DNA of 64,000 bases from Pelomonas margarita (GTDB taxonomy: Bacteria > Pseudomonadota > Gammaproteobacteria > Burkholderiales > Burkholderiaceae_C), in NCBI RefSeq assembly GCF_043555875.1, contig NZ_JBIGHW010000016.1, positions 16,897-80,896 on the forward strand. Direction: 5' to 3'. The translations under genes were made by a program, and so were the position numbers. Of this stretch, positions 8,666 to 19,141 are shown piece by piece. Under the pieces are notes generated by a model. It was not told the DNA's origin. It saw only the letters and a list, made by a program, of their open reading frames with translations, and made no database searches. Numbering within the stretch: the stretch's first letter is position 1; each line of letters opens with the position of its first letter.

Positions 8666-9436
8666 ATGAAAAAGCTGATCGCCATCCTGCTGATCACCCT
8701 GGGCTTTGCCGGCAGCGCTCAAGCCGCCGGTGGCGGCATCGCCTGGGACAAGTTCCCCAAGGAGAAGATGTCGGACATGGCCGCGCTGCAAAACGGCGCC
8801 AAGCTGTTCGTCAACTACTGCCTGAACTGCCATGCGGCTGCTTTCCATCGCTACAACCGCATGCGCGATATCGGCCTGAGCGAAGCCGACATCAAGAACA
8901 ACCTGCTGTTCGCCGCCGACAAGGTCGGTGAGACCATGAAGGTCAGCCTCAACCCGCAGGACGCCAAGGACTGGTTCGGCGCCAACCCGCCCGACCTGAC
9001 CGTCATCGCGCGCTCGCGGGCCGATGGCTCCAAGGGCTCGGGTGCGGACTACCTCTACACCTACATGCGGAACTTCTACCGCGACGACACCAAGGCAACG
9101 GGTTGGAACAACCTGGCCTTCCCCAGCGTCGCGATGCCGCATGTGATGTGGGAACTGCAGGGCCAGCGCGTGGCGAAGTTCGAGGACGCGCCGGATCCGC
9201 ACGATCCGAGCAAGAAGCTCCACGTGTTTGCCGGCTACGAACAGCTGACGCCTGGCGCCCTGAGCGAGCGCCAGTACGATGAGGCCGTCGGTGACCTGGT
9301 GGCCTACCTGCAATGGATGGGCGAGCCGGCACAGTCCCAGCGATTCCAGCTGGGTGTCCTCGTGTTGATCTTCCTCAGCTTCCTGACCTTGTTCGCCTGG
9401 CGACTGAATGCGTCGTACTGGAAGGACGTGAAGTAA
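8666..9436 (+). CDS. petC: Cytochrome c1
   Basis: Cytochrome c1 accepts the electron from the Rieske centre and delivers it to soluble or membrane-bound cytochrome c in the periplasm. The 256-residue protein starts at the ATG at 8666 with a GGAG-like site and has a cleavable signal peptide (residues 1-20, ending SAQA). The heme c motif CLNCH is at residues 52-56, and the likely axial methionine is in the SVAMPHVMW segment near residue 157. One C-terminal transmembrane anchor (LGVLVLIFLSFLTLFAWRL) is followed by a short cytoplasmic tail. It is the last gene of petABC, with a hairpin terminator following. Confidence 0.98.
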   Translation: MKKLIAILLITLGFAGSAQAAGGGIAWDKFPKEKMSDMAALQNGAKLFVNYCLNCHAAAFHRYNRMRDIGLSEADIKNNLLFAADKVGETMKVSLNPQDAKDWFGANPPDLTVIARSRADGSKGSGADYLYTYMRNFYRDDTKATGWNNLAFPSVAMPHVMWELQGQRVAKFEDAPDPHDPSKKLHVFAGYEQLTPGALSERQYDEAVGDLVAYLQWMGEPAQSQRFQLGVLVLIFLSFLTLFAWRLNASYWKDVK

Positions 9437-9479
9437 CTGCCGAGTCCCGGCGCTGCTGCCCTGCAGCGGCGCCGAACCA

Positions 9480-9522
9480 CGCAGTGGGACGCGCACAAAG
9501 CGACCCACTGCGTTTGCTTTTT
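9480..9522 (+). terminator. Intrinsic terminator after petABC
   Basis: A CGCAGTGGG / CCCACTGCG stem, extended inward by CGC/GCG across an A-A mismatch and with a GCACAAA loop, is followed by TTTGCTTTTT. It lies between petC and sspA and should end the petABC transcript. A second GC-rich hairpin with a TTTT tail follows at 9524-9545. Confidence 0.85.
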
Positions 9523-9574
9523 GGCGCAGCGCCGCTGCGCGTTTTGATTGACTGACCCCTCGGGAGCCCAAGCC

Positions 9575-10192
9575 ATGATGGTCCTCTACTCCGGTACCAC
9601 CGACCCCTACTCGCACCGCTGCCGCTTCGTGCTGTTCGAGAAAGGCATGGACTTCGAAATCCGCGACGTTGACCTGTTCGCGAAGCCTGAAGACATCGCT
9701 CTGATGAACCCGTACAACGAGGTGCCCATCCTCGTCGAGCGCGACCTCATCCTGTATGAGTCGCACATCATCAACGAGTACATCGACGAGCGCTTCCCGC
9801 ACCCGCAGCTGATGCCCGGCGACCCGGTGGCCCGCGCACGCGTGCGCCTGTTCCTGCTGAACTTCGAAAAGGAGCTGTTCGCCCACGTGAACGTGCTCGA
9901 AGGCCGCGGCATGACGGCCAAGGCGACGGACAAGCAACTGGAGAAGGCCCGCGCCCAGATCCGCGACCGCCTGACCCAGCTCGCCCCGATCTTCCTGAAG
10001 AACAAGTACATGCTGGGCGACGACTTCTCGATGCTCGACGTGGCCATCGCTCCGCTGCTGTGGCGCCTGGACTACTACGGCATCGACATGTCCAAGAACG
10101 CGCTGCCGCTGCTGAAGTACGCCGAGCGCATCTTCAGCCGCCCGGCCTACATCGAGGCGCTGACGCCGTCCGAGAAGGTGATGCGCCGCTGA
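9575..10192 (+). CDS. sspA: Stringent starvation protein A (GST-fold)
   Basis: SspA is a GST-fold protein that binds RNA polymerase and modulates transcription during starvation; it has no glutathione transferase activity in studied members. The protein is 205 residues from the ATG at 9575, with GGGAG at 9562 well placed, and a second ATG follows at once. The thioredoxin-like N-terminal domain (LYSGTTDPYSHRCRFVLFEKG, NPYNEVPILVERD, LYESHIINEYIDERFPHP) contains the PHPQLMP segment that is a surface feature of SspA. An all-helical C-terminal domain follows. The stop overlaps the sspB start (TGATG), so the two are translationally coupled, as usual in betaproteobacteria. Confidence 0.95.
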   Translation: MMVLYSGTTDPYSHRCRFVLFEKGMDFEIRDVDLFAKPEDIALMNPYNEVPILVERDLILYESHIINEYIDERFPHPQLMPGDPVARARVRLFLLNFEKELFAHVNVLEGRGMTAKATDKQLEKARAQIRDRLTQLAPIFLKNKYMLGDDFSMLDVAIAPLLWRLDYYGIDMSKNALPLLKYAERIFSRPAYIEALTPSEKVMRR

Positions 10193-10698
10193 TGGACCAG
10201 ACCCCCGCTTCCGCAGGCACGGGTGGGGGCACGTCCACCCGGCCGTACCTGATCCGCGCACTGCACGACTGGTGCACGGACAACGGCTTCACGCCCTACA
10301 TCGCGGTCCACGTCGACCGCTCGGTGCAGGTGCCGATGGAGTACGTCTCGAACAACGAGATCGTGCTGAACATCGGCTTCGATGCGACCAGCGGGCTGGA
10401 CCTCGGCAACGAGTTCATCCAGTTCAAGGCGCGCTTCGGCGGCGTGGCACGCGAGATCCTTGTGCCGGTGGACCACGTGGTCGCTATCTACGCACGCGAG
10501 AACGGCCAGGGCATGGCCTTCCCCGCGCCCGAGGCGCCGGCCGAAGGCGTGCCGCCGCCCGTCGCGGTGCCCGCCGAGCCGCGCCGCAGCGGCCTGCGCC
10601 TGGCCAGTGAGGCTGGCGATGAGGCGGGTGACGACGCGCCAACGCCGCCCGACGCCCCGGGCGGTGGCCCGCGCCCTGCACTCAAGCGCGTGAAATAG
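10192..10698 (+). CDS. sspB: ClpXP protease specificity-enhancing factor SspB
   Basis: SspB is the adaptor that binds ssrA-tagged proteins and other substrates and tethers them to ClpX. The 168-residue protein has the substrate-binding fold in residues about 18-110 (RPYLIRALHDWCTDNGFTPYI, EIVLNIGFDAT, FGGVAREILVPVDHVVAIYARENGQGM). A flexible acidic, Pro/Ala-rich tail of about 50 residues follows, and the protein ends in PALKRVK, corresponding to the short ClpX-binding peptide of E. coli SspB. The start codon overlaps the sspA stop. Confidence 0.95.
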   Translation: MDQTPASAGTGGGTSTRPYLIRALHDWCTDNGFTPYIAVHVDRSVQVPMEYVSNNEIVLNIGFDATSGLDLGNEFIQFKARFGGVAREILVPVDHVVAIYARENGQGMAFPAPEAPAEGVPPPVAVPAEPRRSGLRLASEAGDEAGDDAPTPPDAPGGGPRPALKRVK

Positions 10699-10734
10699 AG
10701 CGGCGCGACCGCGAGCCAGCGGTCGCGCTCAGTC

Positions 10735-10740
10735 TAGAAT
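10735..10740 (+). promoter_or_regulatory. Candidate -10 element of tRNA-Thr
   Basis: TAGAAT lies 17 bp before the mature tRNA 5' end and just after a GC-rich hairpin at about 10702-10729 that follows sspB. Position and sequence suit a sigma-70 -10 element; a -35 element is not clear. Confidence 0.45.
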
Positions 10741-10756
10741 CTGCGCTTCTGTTTTC

Positions 10757-10832
10757 GCCGGCTTAGCTCAGTTGGTAGAGCAACCGCCTTGTAAGCGGTA
10801 GGTCATCAGTTCGAATCCGATAGCCGGCACCA
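10757..10832 (+). tRNA. tRNA-Thr (anticodon TGT)
   Basis: The 76-nt sequence folds into a complete cloverleaf. The 7-bp acceptor stem pairs GCCGGCT with AGCCGGC. The D-arm carries AGCTCAGTTGGTAGAGC, and the anticodon stem is ACCGC/GCGGT with loop CTTGTAA, giving anticodon TGT at 10790-10792. The T-arm is entered through the TTCGAATCC segment, and CCA is encoded at 10830-10832. It reads ACN threonine codons, chiefly ACA. Confidence 0.97.
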
Positions 10833-10837
10833 ATGAA

Positions 10838-10866
10838 AACCCACGGTCTCGCGACCGTGGGTTTTT
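10838..10866 (+). terminator. Intrinsic terminator after tRNA-Thr, probably bidirectional
   Basis: AACCCACGGTC paired with GACCGTGGGTT around a TCGC loop is followed by TTTT on the plus strand and flanked by an A-rich stretch on the other side. It can end the tRNA transcript and also the convergent DUF721 transcript. Confidence 0.88.
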
Positions 10867-11202
10867 CTATTTCTGCGCCAGCTTCACGCGGATGCGCCCG
10901 GGCAGGCCGGCCTGGGCCAGCAGGGCCTCCAGGCGGGGCAGCAGGTGGCGCAGCTTGGCCGCGATGGCGGCGTTGGCGACGAGCAGGCTCCAACCCTCTT
11001 CGTCCAGCGGGCCCGCCTGGATGCCGGCCATCAGCGTGCCGGGCAGCGCGGGCGCGATGACGCGCAGGCAGCGCCGCGACGCCTCCAGCCGCTCGCCCAG
11101 CCGCGCCAGGCCTTCGTGAGCGCGCAACGCGTCGGCCATCGGCGTCGGCGACGGAACGCTGGCGCGGCTGCGCGTGGGGGCCAGGTAGCGGGGCGGGGCC
11201 AT
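10867..11202 (-). CDS. DciA-like DUF721 protein
   Basis: DUF721 proteins include DciA, the ancestral helicase-loading factor that assists DnaB in bacteria lacking DnaC/DnaI. This small member has 111 residues from the ATG at 11202. It carries the family pattern in its middle and C-terminal part: HEGLARLGERLEASRRCLRVI, then LPGTLMAGIQAGPLDEEGWSLLVANAAIAAKLRHLLPRL. The C-terminal LPGRIRVKLAQ strand follows. It is divergent from secA with 166 bp between, the typical betaproteobacterial neighbourhood. A longer reading frame extends upstream to 11424, but it covers the secA promoter and start and lacks family similarity there. Confidence 0.8.
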   Translation of the reverse strand: MAPPRYLAPTRSRASVPSPTPMADALRAHEGLARLGERLEASRRCLRVIAPALPGTLMAGIQAGPLDEEGWSLLVANAAIAAKLRHLLPRLEALLAQAGLPGRIRVKLAQK

Positions 11203-11368
11203 GGCGGCAGTGTAGTCAGCCGGGCAGTCCGGCACAGGCCCGCTGCTAAACTGCGCCGCTTTGCGCGGCCAGGCAAACCCGCCTTGCATTGCCCAGGCCC
11301 GCCCCCAGATTCGCGCGTCACCCGGCTCCCGCCGGCCCGTGCCCAGCCCCTGTTTCGTCACCTGCAGC

Positions 11369-14113
<2,745 letters not shown>

Positions 14114-14134
14114 GTTCCCGCGCGTGAATTCGTC

Positions 14135-14160
14135 ACGGGCCGGCATTGCCGGCCCGTTTT
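14135..14160 (+). terminator. Intrinsic terminator of secA
   Basis: A 10-bp perfect GC-rich stem, ACGGGCCGGC/GCCGGCCCGT, with a 3-nt ATT loop is followed by TTT, 21 bp after the secA stop. Confidence 0.88.
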
Positions 14161-14300
14161 GCGTCAGGCGCTGCCCCTGGCGGCCCCGCCCAACTGGGGG
14201 GGAAACCGTGCGTTTGCGCACAAAGCGGAGTGTCGTCCACGCGCATGGGGGGTGCTCTGGGGGGATGAGGCCCCCTAGAGTGCAGTCCCAGAACATGTTG

Positions 14301-14321
14301 CTACCCGGGTTTGTCCGGTAG
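14301..14321 (+). repeat. Small inverted repeat ahead of PEP-CTERM gene pair
   Basis: CTACCCGG and CCGGTAG form an imperfect inverted repeat across a GTTTGT centre, 20 bp before the ATG at 14341. It may be an operator or an mRNA hairpin near the ribosome binding site; nothing further can be said. The rest of 14161-14300 contains G-rich runs but no gene that I can support. Confidence 0.35.
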
Positions 14322-14340
14322 AAGTTCAAGAAAGCTCGTC

Positions 14341-14841
14341 ATGAAAGCCTTGTTTGCCGCCGCCGCTCTCAGCCTCGCTTCTGCCGCGTTTGCCGGCACG
14401 GTGACGGTGTCCCGGTCTGATTACCTGGACGACACGGGCGATGGCACCTCGTTCGTCGAGACCGGCCTGTCGCTGTTCACGCTGACCGACAGCACCTGGG
14501 TGAGTGGCTCGCTGAAGACCACTGCCCTGCAGGGGGTCAGGCCTTCCATCGACATCGAAAGCGTGTCGCTGAAGAACCAGACCACCGGCGAAGTGCTGAG
14601 CTGGGTGGAGTTGGTTGGCGTCAACTGGGCGGCTGCCCGCGTGGGCTTCGAGGAATGGAGCTTCGCGACCCGTCAGCTGGACGCCGGCGCATGGACGTTG
14701 AACGTGACGGGTACGGCCTTCAGTGACAAGGACGGTCAGGGCTTCTCGGCAGCGATGGAACTGCCTGAGCCGGATGCGGGCTGGCTGGCCCTGGTTGCGG
14801 TGGGCGGCGCCCTGGCAGCCACGCGCCGTCGCAAGGCTTGA
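14341..14841 (+). CDS. PEP-CTERM secreted protein
   Basis: This 166-residue exported protein has a signal peptide at residues 1-18 (cleavage after AFA), a beta-rich body, and a C-terminal sorting tail: LPEPDAGW, a hydrophobic helix (LALVAVGGALAA) and a basic TRRRKA end. That tripartite tail is the PEP-CTERM signal recognised and cleaved by an EpsH-type exosortase. The body (TVTVSRSDYLDDTGDGTSFVETGLSLFTL) is not a family I recognise. The start at 14341 directly precedes the signal peptide. It is followed 29 bp later by a second PEP-CTERM gene, presumably in one transcript. No exosortase is encoded in the window. Confidence 0.88.
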   Translation: MKALFAAAALSLASAAFAGTVTVSRSDYLDDTGDGTSFVETGLSLFTLTDSTWVSGSLKTTALQGVRPSIDIESVSLKNQTTGEVLSWVELVGVNWAAARVGFEEWSFATRQLDAGAWTLNVTGTAFSDKDGQGFSAAMELPEPDAGWLALVAVGGALAATRRRKA

Positions 14842-14870
14842 TAGACACGCAGCGTCACCAGGAACAGATC

Positions 14871-15587
14871 ATGATTTCTCGCACCACCAAGTTCGCTGCC
14901 GTGTTCGCCGCAGCTGTCGTCAGCCACACCGCCCTGGCGGCGACCGAGCAGGTCGACGTGGCCTGGAAGGGCAATTCCGCGCTTGCGGGCGAGCGCATGA
15001 AGGCGTTTGTCGACGGCGATCAGGTTTATGGCGGCTCCAGGGGCGCGCTGGCGCACGAGCTGGGCTACACGCAACTGGCCGGCGGCACGTCCACCAGCTT
15101 CGAAGCTTTCTGCATCGAACCCACGCAACCCAACTCCAAGCTCACGGCAACGTACGACAAGTCGGTCCTGGGTGGCAACGAGGGCAAGCTGCTCGCCGCG
15201 CTGTACACGACCTCGTACAAGACCGGCGCGGGCGCTGCCTGGGATTCCGTGGCGCAGGCCGCGTTCCAGACCGCCGTGTGGGAGCTGACCCAGGAGAAGG
15301 CGGTCAACGGGTCGACGACCTACGGCATCCTCGACGGCAACTTCTCCGTCACCGGTGCCAGCGGCGTGACCTCGCTGGCCAGCACCTTCCTGGCGAGCGC
15401 ACTCAGCTACACCGGTACCAGCACCTACTCCGTCTATAAGCTGACGAACGGTGACTACCAGGATCTGGTGGTCGCGACCAAGCTGACGTCGCCTGTGGCC
15501 GTGGTGCCCGAGCCCGAGTCCTACGCCCTGCTGCTGGCCGGCCTCGGCGTGGTGGCTTGGGTGGCCCGCCGCCGCCAGCCGCGCTGA
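14871..15587 (+). CDS. PEP-CTERM protein with thioester-domain-like Cys/Gln motif
   Basis: This is a 238-residue exported protein with a signal peptide (residues 1-24, ending ALAA) and a C-terminal PEP-CTERM tail (VVPEPESYALLLAGLGVVAWVARRR). In the body, the only cysteine (Cys81, in FEAFCIEP) is followed 52 residues later by AAFQTAVWEL with Gln133. This pairing resembles the Cys-Gln internal thioester of TQXA/TED adhesin domains, where Gln lies in a [TS]QxA[IV]W motif. The thioester is an inference; secretion and exosortase sorting are clear. AGGAAC precedes the ATG at 14871. It shares a probable operon with the PEP-CTERM gene upstream and ends before a strong terminator. Confidence 0.87.
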   Translation: MISRTTKFAAVFAAAVVSHTALAATEQVDVAWKGNSALAGERMKAFVDGDQVYGGSRGALAHELGYTQLAGGTSTSFEAFCIEPTQPNSKLTATYDKSVLGGNEGKLLAALYTTSYKTGAGAAWDSVAQAAFQTAVWELTQEKAVNGSTTYGILDGNFSVTGASGVTSLASTFLASALSYTGTSTYSVYKLTNGDYQDLVVATKLTSPVAVVPEPESYALLLAGLGVVAWVARRRQPR

Positions 15588-15606
15588 CCTTCAGCCGCTT
15601 CATCGA

Positions 15607-15630
15607 AAAGGCTCCTTCGGGAGCCTTTTT
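15607..15630 (+). terminator. Intrinsic terminator of PEP-CTERM pair
   Basis: AAAGGCTCC / GGAGCCTTT around a TTCG tetraloop runs into a T-tract (15626-15630), 20 bp after the stop of the second PEP-CTERM gene. Confidence 0.93.
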
Positions 15631-15637
15631 GCTTTCC

Positions 15638-15643
15638 TAGAAT
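15638..15643 (+). promoter_or_regulatory. argJ: Candidate -10 element of argJ
   Basis: TAGAAT lies 37 bp ahead of argJ, directly after the upstream terminator, inside the same TAGAATCCCCGG 12-mer seen before petA. No clear -35 element is visible. Confidence 0.4.
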
Positions 15644-15679
15644 CCCCGGGTTTCCCTGACCTCTTTCACTGAGCACGCC

Positions 15680-16909
15680 ATGCCCGTCAACCTGTCCGCC
15701 CCCGATCCCGCCACCCTGTTGCCCGTGCCGGGCGTGCGCCTTGGCGTGACGATGGCCGGCGTGCGCAAGGCCAACCGGCGCGACCTGACCGTCATCGCGC
15801 TGGACGAGGGCGCCGCCGTGGCCGGCGTGTTCACGACCAACCGCTTCTGCGCCGCGCCGGTGCAGGTGTGCCGCGAGCACCTGGCCGCGGGTGCCGCCGT
15901 GCGCGCGCTCGTCATCAACACCGGCAATGCCAACGCCGGCACCGGCGCCGACGGCCTGTCCCGCGCGCGCCAGACCTGCGAGGCGCTGGCCGGCCTGATC
16001 GGCTGCGAGCCGCAGCAGGTGCTGCCGTTCTCCACCGGCGTCATCATGGAGACGCTGCCGGTTGACCGCATTGCCGCCGGCCTGCCCGGTGCGCTGGCCG
16101 CGCTGCAGGCGGCCAACTGGGGCGAGGCCGCCGCCGGCATCATGACGACGGATACGCTGCCCAAGGCCGCGTCGCGTCGCATCACGATCGGCGGCGTGCC
16201 GGTCACGCTGACGGGCATCTCCAAGGGTGCCGGCATGATCCGCCCCAACATGGCGACGATGCTGGGCTTCGTCGCGACGGACGCCAACATCGCGCCGGAG
16301 CTGCTGCAGCCGCTGGTCAAGGAAGCCGCCGACGCGTCCTTCAACCGCATCACCATCGACGGGGACACGTCCACCAATGACTGCTTCCTGCTGATCGCCA
16401 GCCGCAAGGCCCCGCACGCCGAGATCACGTCGCTGGACAGCGCCGACGCGAAGACGCTGCGCGAAGCGCTGATCAGCCTGTCGCAGGAGCTGGCCCAGGC
16501 CATCGTGCGCGACGGCGAGGGCGCCACCAAGTTCATCGCCATCACCATCGATGGCGGCCGCGACGAGGCCGAGTGCAAGCTGGCGGCATACGCCATCGCC
16601 CACTCGCCGCTGGTCAAGACGGCCTTCTTCGCCAGCGACCCGAACCTGGGTCGCATCCTGGCAGCCGTCGGCTATGCCGGCATTGGCGACCTGGACCAGA
16701 GCCTGATCGACCTGGACCTGGACGACGTTGCCGTCGTGCGCCAGGGTGGGCGCCTGCCCGCGTACCGCGAGGAGGACGGCCAGCGCGTCATGAAGCAGAG
16801 CGAGATCACCATCCGCGTGGGCCTGAACCGCGGCTCGGCCAGCGCCACCGTGTGGACCTGCGACCTCAGCCACGACTACGTGACGATCAACGCTGACTAC
16901 CGGAGCTGA
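15680..16909 (+). CDS. argJ: Bifunctional glutamate N-acetyltransferase / ornithine acetyltransferase ArgJ
   Basis: ArgJ recycles the acetyl group in arginine biosynthesis by transferring it from N-acetylornithine to glutamate; in bifunctional members it can also use acetyl-CoA. The 409-residue precursor is self-processed by an N-terminal nucleophile mechanism. The cleavage site is visible in KGAGMIRPNMATMLGF, placing the scissile bond between Ala192 and Thr193. Other family blocks are AVINTGNANA-like (ALVINTGNANAGTG), GDTSTNDC and the C-terminal TCDLSHDYVTINADYRS. It lies downstream of secA, as in many betaproteobacteria, but here two PEP-CTERM genes separate them. Confidence 0.97.
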   Translation: MPVNLSAPDPATLLPVPGVRLGVTMAGVRKANRRDLTVIALDEGAAVAGVFTTNRFCAAPVQVCREHLAAGAAVRALVINTGNANAGTGADGLSRARQTCEALAGLIGCEPQQVLPFSTGVIMETLPVDRIAAGLPGALAALQAANWGEAAAGIMTTDTLPKAASRRITIGGVPVTLTGISKGAGMIRPNMATMLGFVATDANIAPELLQPLVKEAADASFNRITIDGDTSTNDCFLLIASRKAPHAEITSLDSADAKTLREALISLSQELAQAIVRDGEGATKFIAITIDGGRDEAECKLAAYAIAHSPLVKTAFFASDPNLGRILAAVGYAGIGDLDQSLIDLDLDDVAVVRQGGRLPAYREEDGQRVMKQSEITIRVGLNRGSASATVWTCDLSHDYVTINADYRS

Positions 16910-17002
16910 CGCTGCGTGCCGGGTGAAACCCGGAGTGACCATCGGCCGAGGCGGATGGCGCGGAGACAATCCGCGCCTTCTTGACCCCCAGGACTTCGCA
17001 CG

Positions 17003-19141
17003 ATGAAGCTCGCCCTGACCGCCGTCACCCTCGCGGCCACGCTCGCCACTTCGGCCCATGCCCAGTCGCTGACCTACCCGGTCACGCGCAAGGTCGACCA
17101 GGCTGACGTCTATCACGGTACCTCGGTCGCCGACCCCTACCGCTGGCTGGAAGACGACAACAGCGCCGAGACCAAGGCCTGGGTCGTCGAGCAGAACAAG
17201 GTCACGGACAAGTTCCTCGACGCCATGCCGCAGCGCCTGCCGGCGCGCCGCATCTACACCGAGCTTTACAACTTCGAGCGCTTCGGCATCCCGTTTCGCG
17301 AGGGCGGCCGCTACTTCTGGAGTCGCAACGACGGCCTGCAACAGCAGAACGTCATCTACACGGCCAAGTCGCTGAAGGACGCGCCCACCGTGGCGCTGGA
17401 CCCCAACCTGCTGTCCAAGGACGGCACGGTGGCGCTCTCGGGCCTGGTGCCGTCGCGCGACGGCAAGCTGATCGCCTACGGCATCGCCGGTGCCGGCTCC
17501 GACTGGCAGACCTGGAAGGTGCGCGACCTCGCCACCGGCCAGGATCTGGACGACAAGATCGAGTGGGTCAAGTTCAGCAGCGCGGCCTGGACGGCCGACG
17601 GCCGTGGCTTCTTCTACTCGCGCTACGACGCGCCCAAGGACGGCGAGAAACTCAAGGGTGCCAACTACTTCCAGAAGCTGTACTACCACCGCCTGGGCAC
17701 ACCGCAGAGCGACGACGTGCTCGTTGCCGAGAACCGTGACGACAAGGAATGGGGCTTCGGCGCCGAGGTGTCCGACGACGGCCAGCTGCTGCTGATCAGC
17801 GTCTGGAAGAGTGCCGGCAGCAAGAACGGCCTGCTGGTGCTGCCGCTGCCAAAGGGTCGATTTGATGGCAGCTTTGCCGGCGGCAAGCCGCAGGCCATCA
17901 CGGTGGATTTCGATGCCATGTACAGCCCGGTCGCTGCGCAGGGCGGCAAGCTCGTCGTGCGCACCGACAAGGGCGCCCCGCGCGGCAAGCTCATCAGCAT
18001 CGACCTGAAGAACCCCGCGCCTGCGCACTGGAAGACGCTGGTGGACCAGGGGCCTGACGCGATGACGCAGGCTTCCGCCGTGGGTGGCCGCTACCTGCTG
18101 AGCTACCTGCAGGACGCCGCCACGCTGGTGCGCGTGCATGGCGCCGACGGCAAGCGCCTGAGCGAGGTCCAGCTGCCCGGCGTGGGCACGGCCGGCGGCT
18201 TCGGCGGCCGCTGGAGCGACACCGAGACCTTCTTCAGCTACACCAGCCTGACGACGCCGGCCGAGATCCATCGCTATGACGTCAAGACCGGCAAGATCGA
18301 ACTGTTCAAGAAGCCCAAGACGGCCTTCAACACCGACGAGTTCGAGACCCGCCGCGAGTTCGTCACCAGCAAGGACGGCACGCGCTTCCCCATCTTCATC
18401 GCCGCCAAGAAGGGCTTGAAGCTGGACGGCAGCAACCCGACGCTGCTGTACGGCTATGGCGGCTTCAACATCTCCATGACGCCGGCCTACGGCGTCACGG
18501 CGGCCAGTTGGCTGAAGATGGGCGGCGTCTACGTCATCGCGTCCATCCGTGGTGGTGGCGAGTACGGCTCGGCCTGGCATGAGGCCGGTACCAAGCTGAA
18601 CAAGCAGAACGTGTTCGACGACTTCATCGCCGCTGGCGAATGGCTGGTCAAGAACAAGGTGGCCAGCCCCTCCACGCTGGCCATCAACGGCGGCTCCAAC
18701 GGCGGCCTGCTGGTGGGCGCGGTCGTCAACCAGCGGCCGGAGTTGTTCGCTGCCGCGGTGCCGCAGGTGGGTGTGCTGGACATGCTGCGCTACCAGCACT
18801 TCACCATTGGCTGGGCCTGGGCCACGGACTACGGCACCAGCGACAAGGCCGACATGTTCAAGGCGCTGTACGCCTACTCGCCGCTGCACAACATCAAGAG
18901 CGGCGCGACCTACCCGGCCGTCATGGTGACCACGGGTGACCACGACGACCGCGTCGTGCCGGCGCACAGCTTCAAGTACACCGCCGCGCTGCAGGCCGCC
19001 GACACCGGCCCGGCGCCCAAGCTGATCCGCATCGAGGTCAATGCGGGCCACGGCGCCGGCAAGCCGACCTCCAAGATCATCGAGGAGCGCAGCGACATGC
19101 TGGCCTTCATCGCCAACACGATGAAGCTCGAGGTGAGGTGA
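17003..19141 (+). CDS. Secreted prolyl oligopeptidase (S9A)
   Basis: This serine peptidase cleaves after proline in short peptides. The 712-residue protein has a signal peptide (residues 1-20, ending SAHA), so it acts in the periplasm or outside. Residues about 25-80 match the family N-terminus (DVYHGTSVADPYRWLED). A beta-propeller region with repeated SDDGQLLL and SRDGKLIAY-type blades follows, then the alpha/beta-hydrolase domain. The catalytic triad can be read as Ser565 in NGGSNGGLL, Asp649 in GDHDDRV and His683 in AGHGAGKPT. The stop overlaps the start of the following GNAT gene by 4 bp, so the two are coupled. Confidence 0.96.
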   Translation: MKLALTAVTLAATLATSAHAQSLTYPVTRKVDQADVYHGTSVADPYRWLEDDNSAETKAWVVEQNKVTDKFLDAMPQRLPARRIYTELYNFERFGIPFREGGRYFWSRNDGLQQQNVIYTAKSLKDAPTVALDPNLLSKDGTVALSGLVPSRDGKLIAYGIAGAGSDWQTWKVRDLATGQDLDDKIEWVKFSSAAWTADGRGFFYSRYDAPKDGEKLKGANYFQKLYYHRLGTPQSDDVLVAENRDDKEWGFGAEVSDDGQLLLISVWKSAGSKNGLLVLPLPKGRFDGSFAGGKPQAITVDFDAMYSPVAAQGGKLVVRTDKGAPRGKLISIDLKNPAPAHWKTLVDQGPDAMTQASAVGGRYLLSYLQDAATLVRVHGADGKRLSEVQLPGVGTAGGFGGRWSDTETFFSYTSLTTPAEIHRYDVKTGKIELFKKPKTAFNTDEFETRREFVTSKDGTRFPIFIAAKKGLKLDGSNPTLLYGYGGFNISMTPAYGVTAASWLKMGGVYVIASIRGGGEYGSAWHEAGTKLNKQNVFDDFIAAGEWLVKNKVASPSTLAINGGSNGGLLVGAVVNQRPELFAAAVPQVGVLDMLRYQHFTIGWAWATDYGTSDKADMFKALYAYSPLHNIKSGATYPAVMVTTGDHDDRVVPAHSFKYTAALQAADTGPAPKLIRIEVNAGHGAGKPTSKIIEERSDMLAFIANTMKLEVR

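Noticed and set aside
10763..10993. Minus-strand frame whose product ends in GYRIRTDDLPLTRRLLYQLS
   Set aside because: The C-terminal part is the antisense of tRNA-Thr, a well-known source of spurious annotated proteins. The rest overlaps the terminator and the DUF721 gene.
15521..19051. 1176-residue open frame opposite argJ and the prolyl oligopeptidase
   Set aside because: It spans two clear genes and their intergenic region on the other strand and has no domain-like features; a GC-rich antisense shadow.
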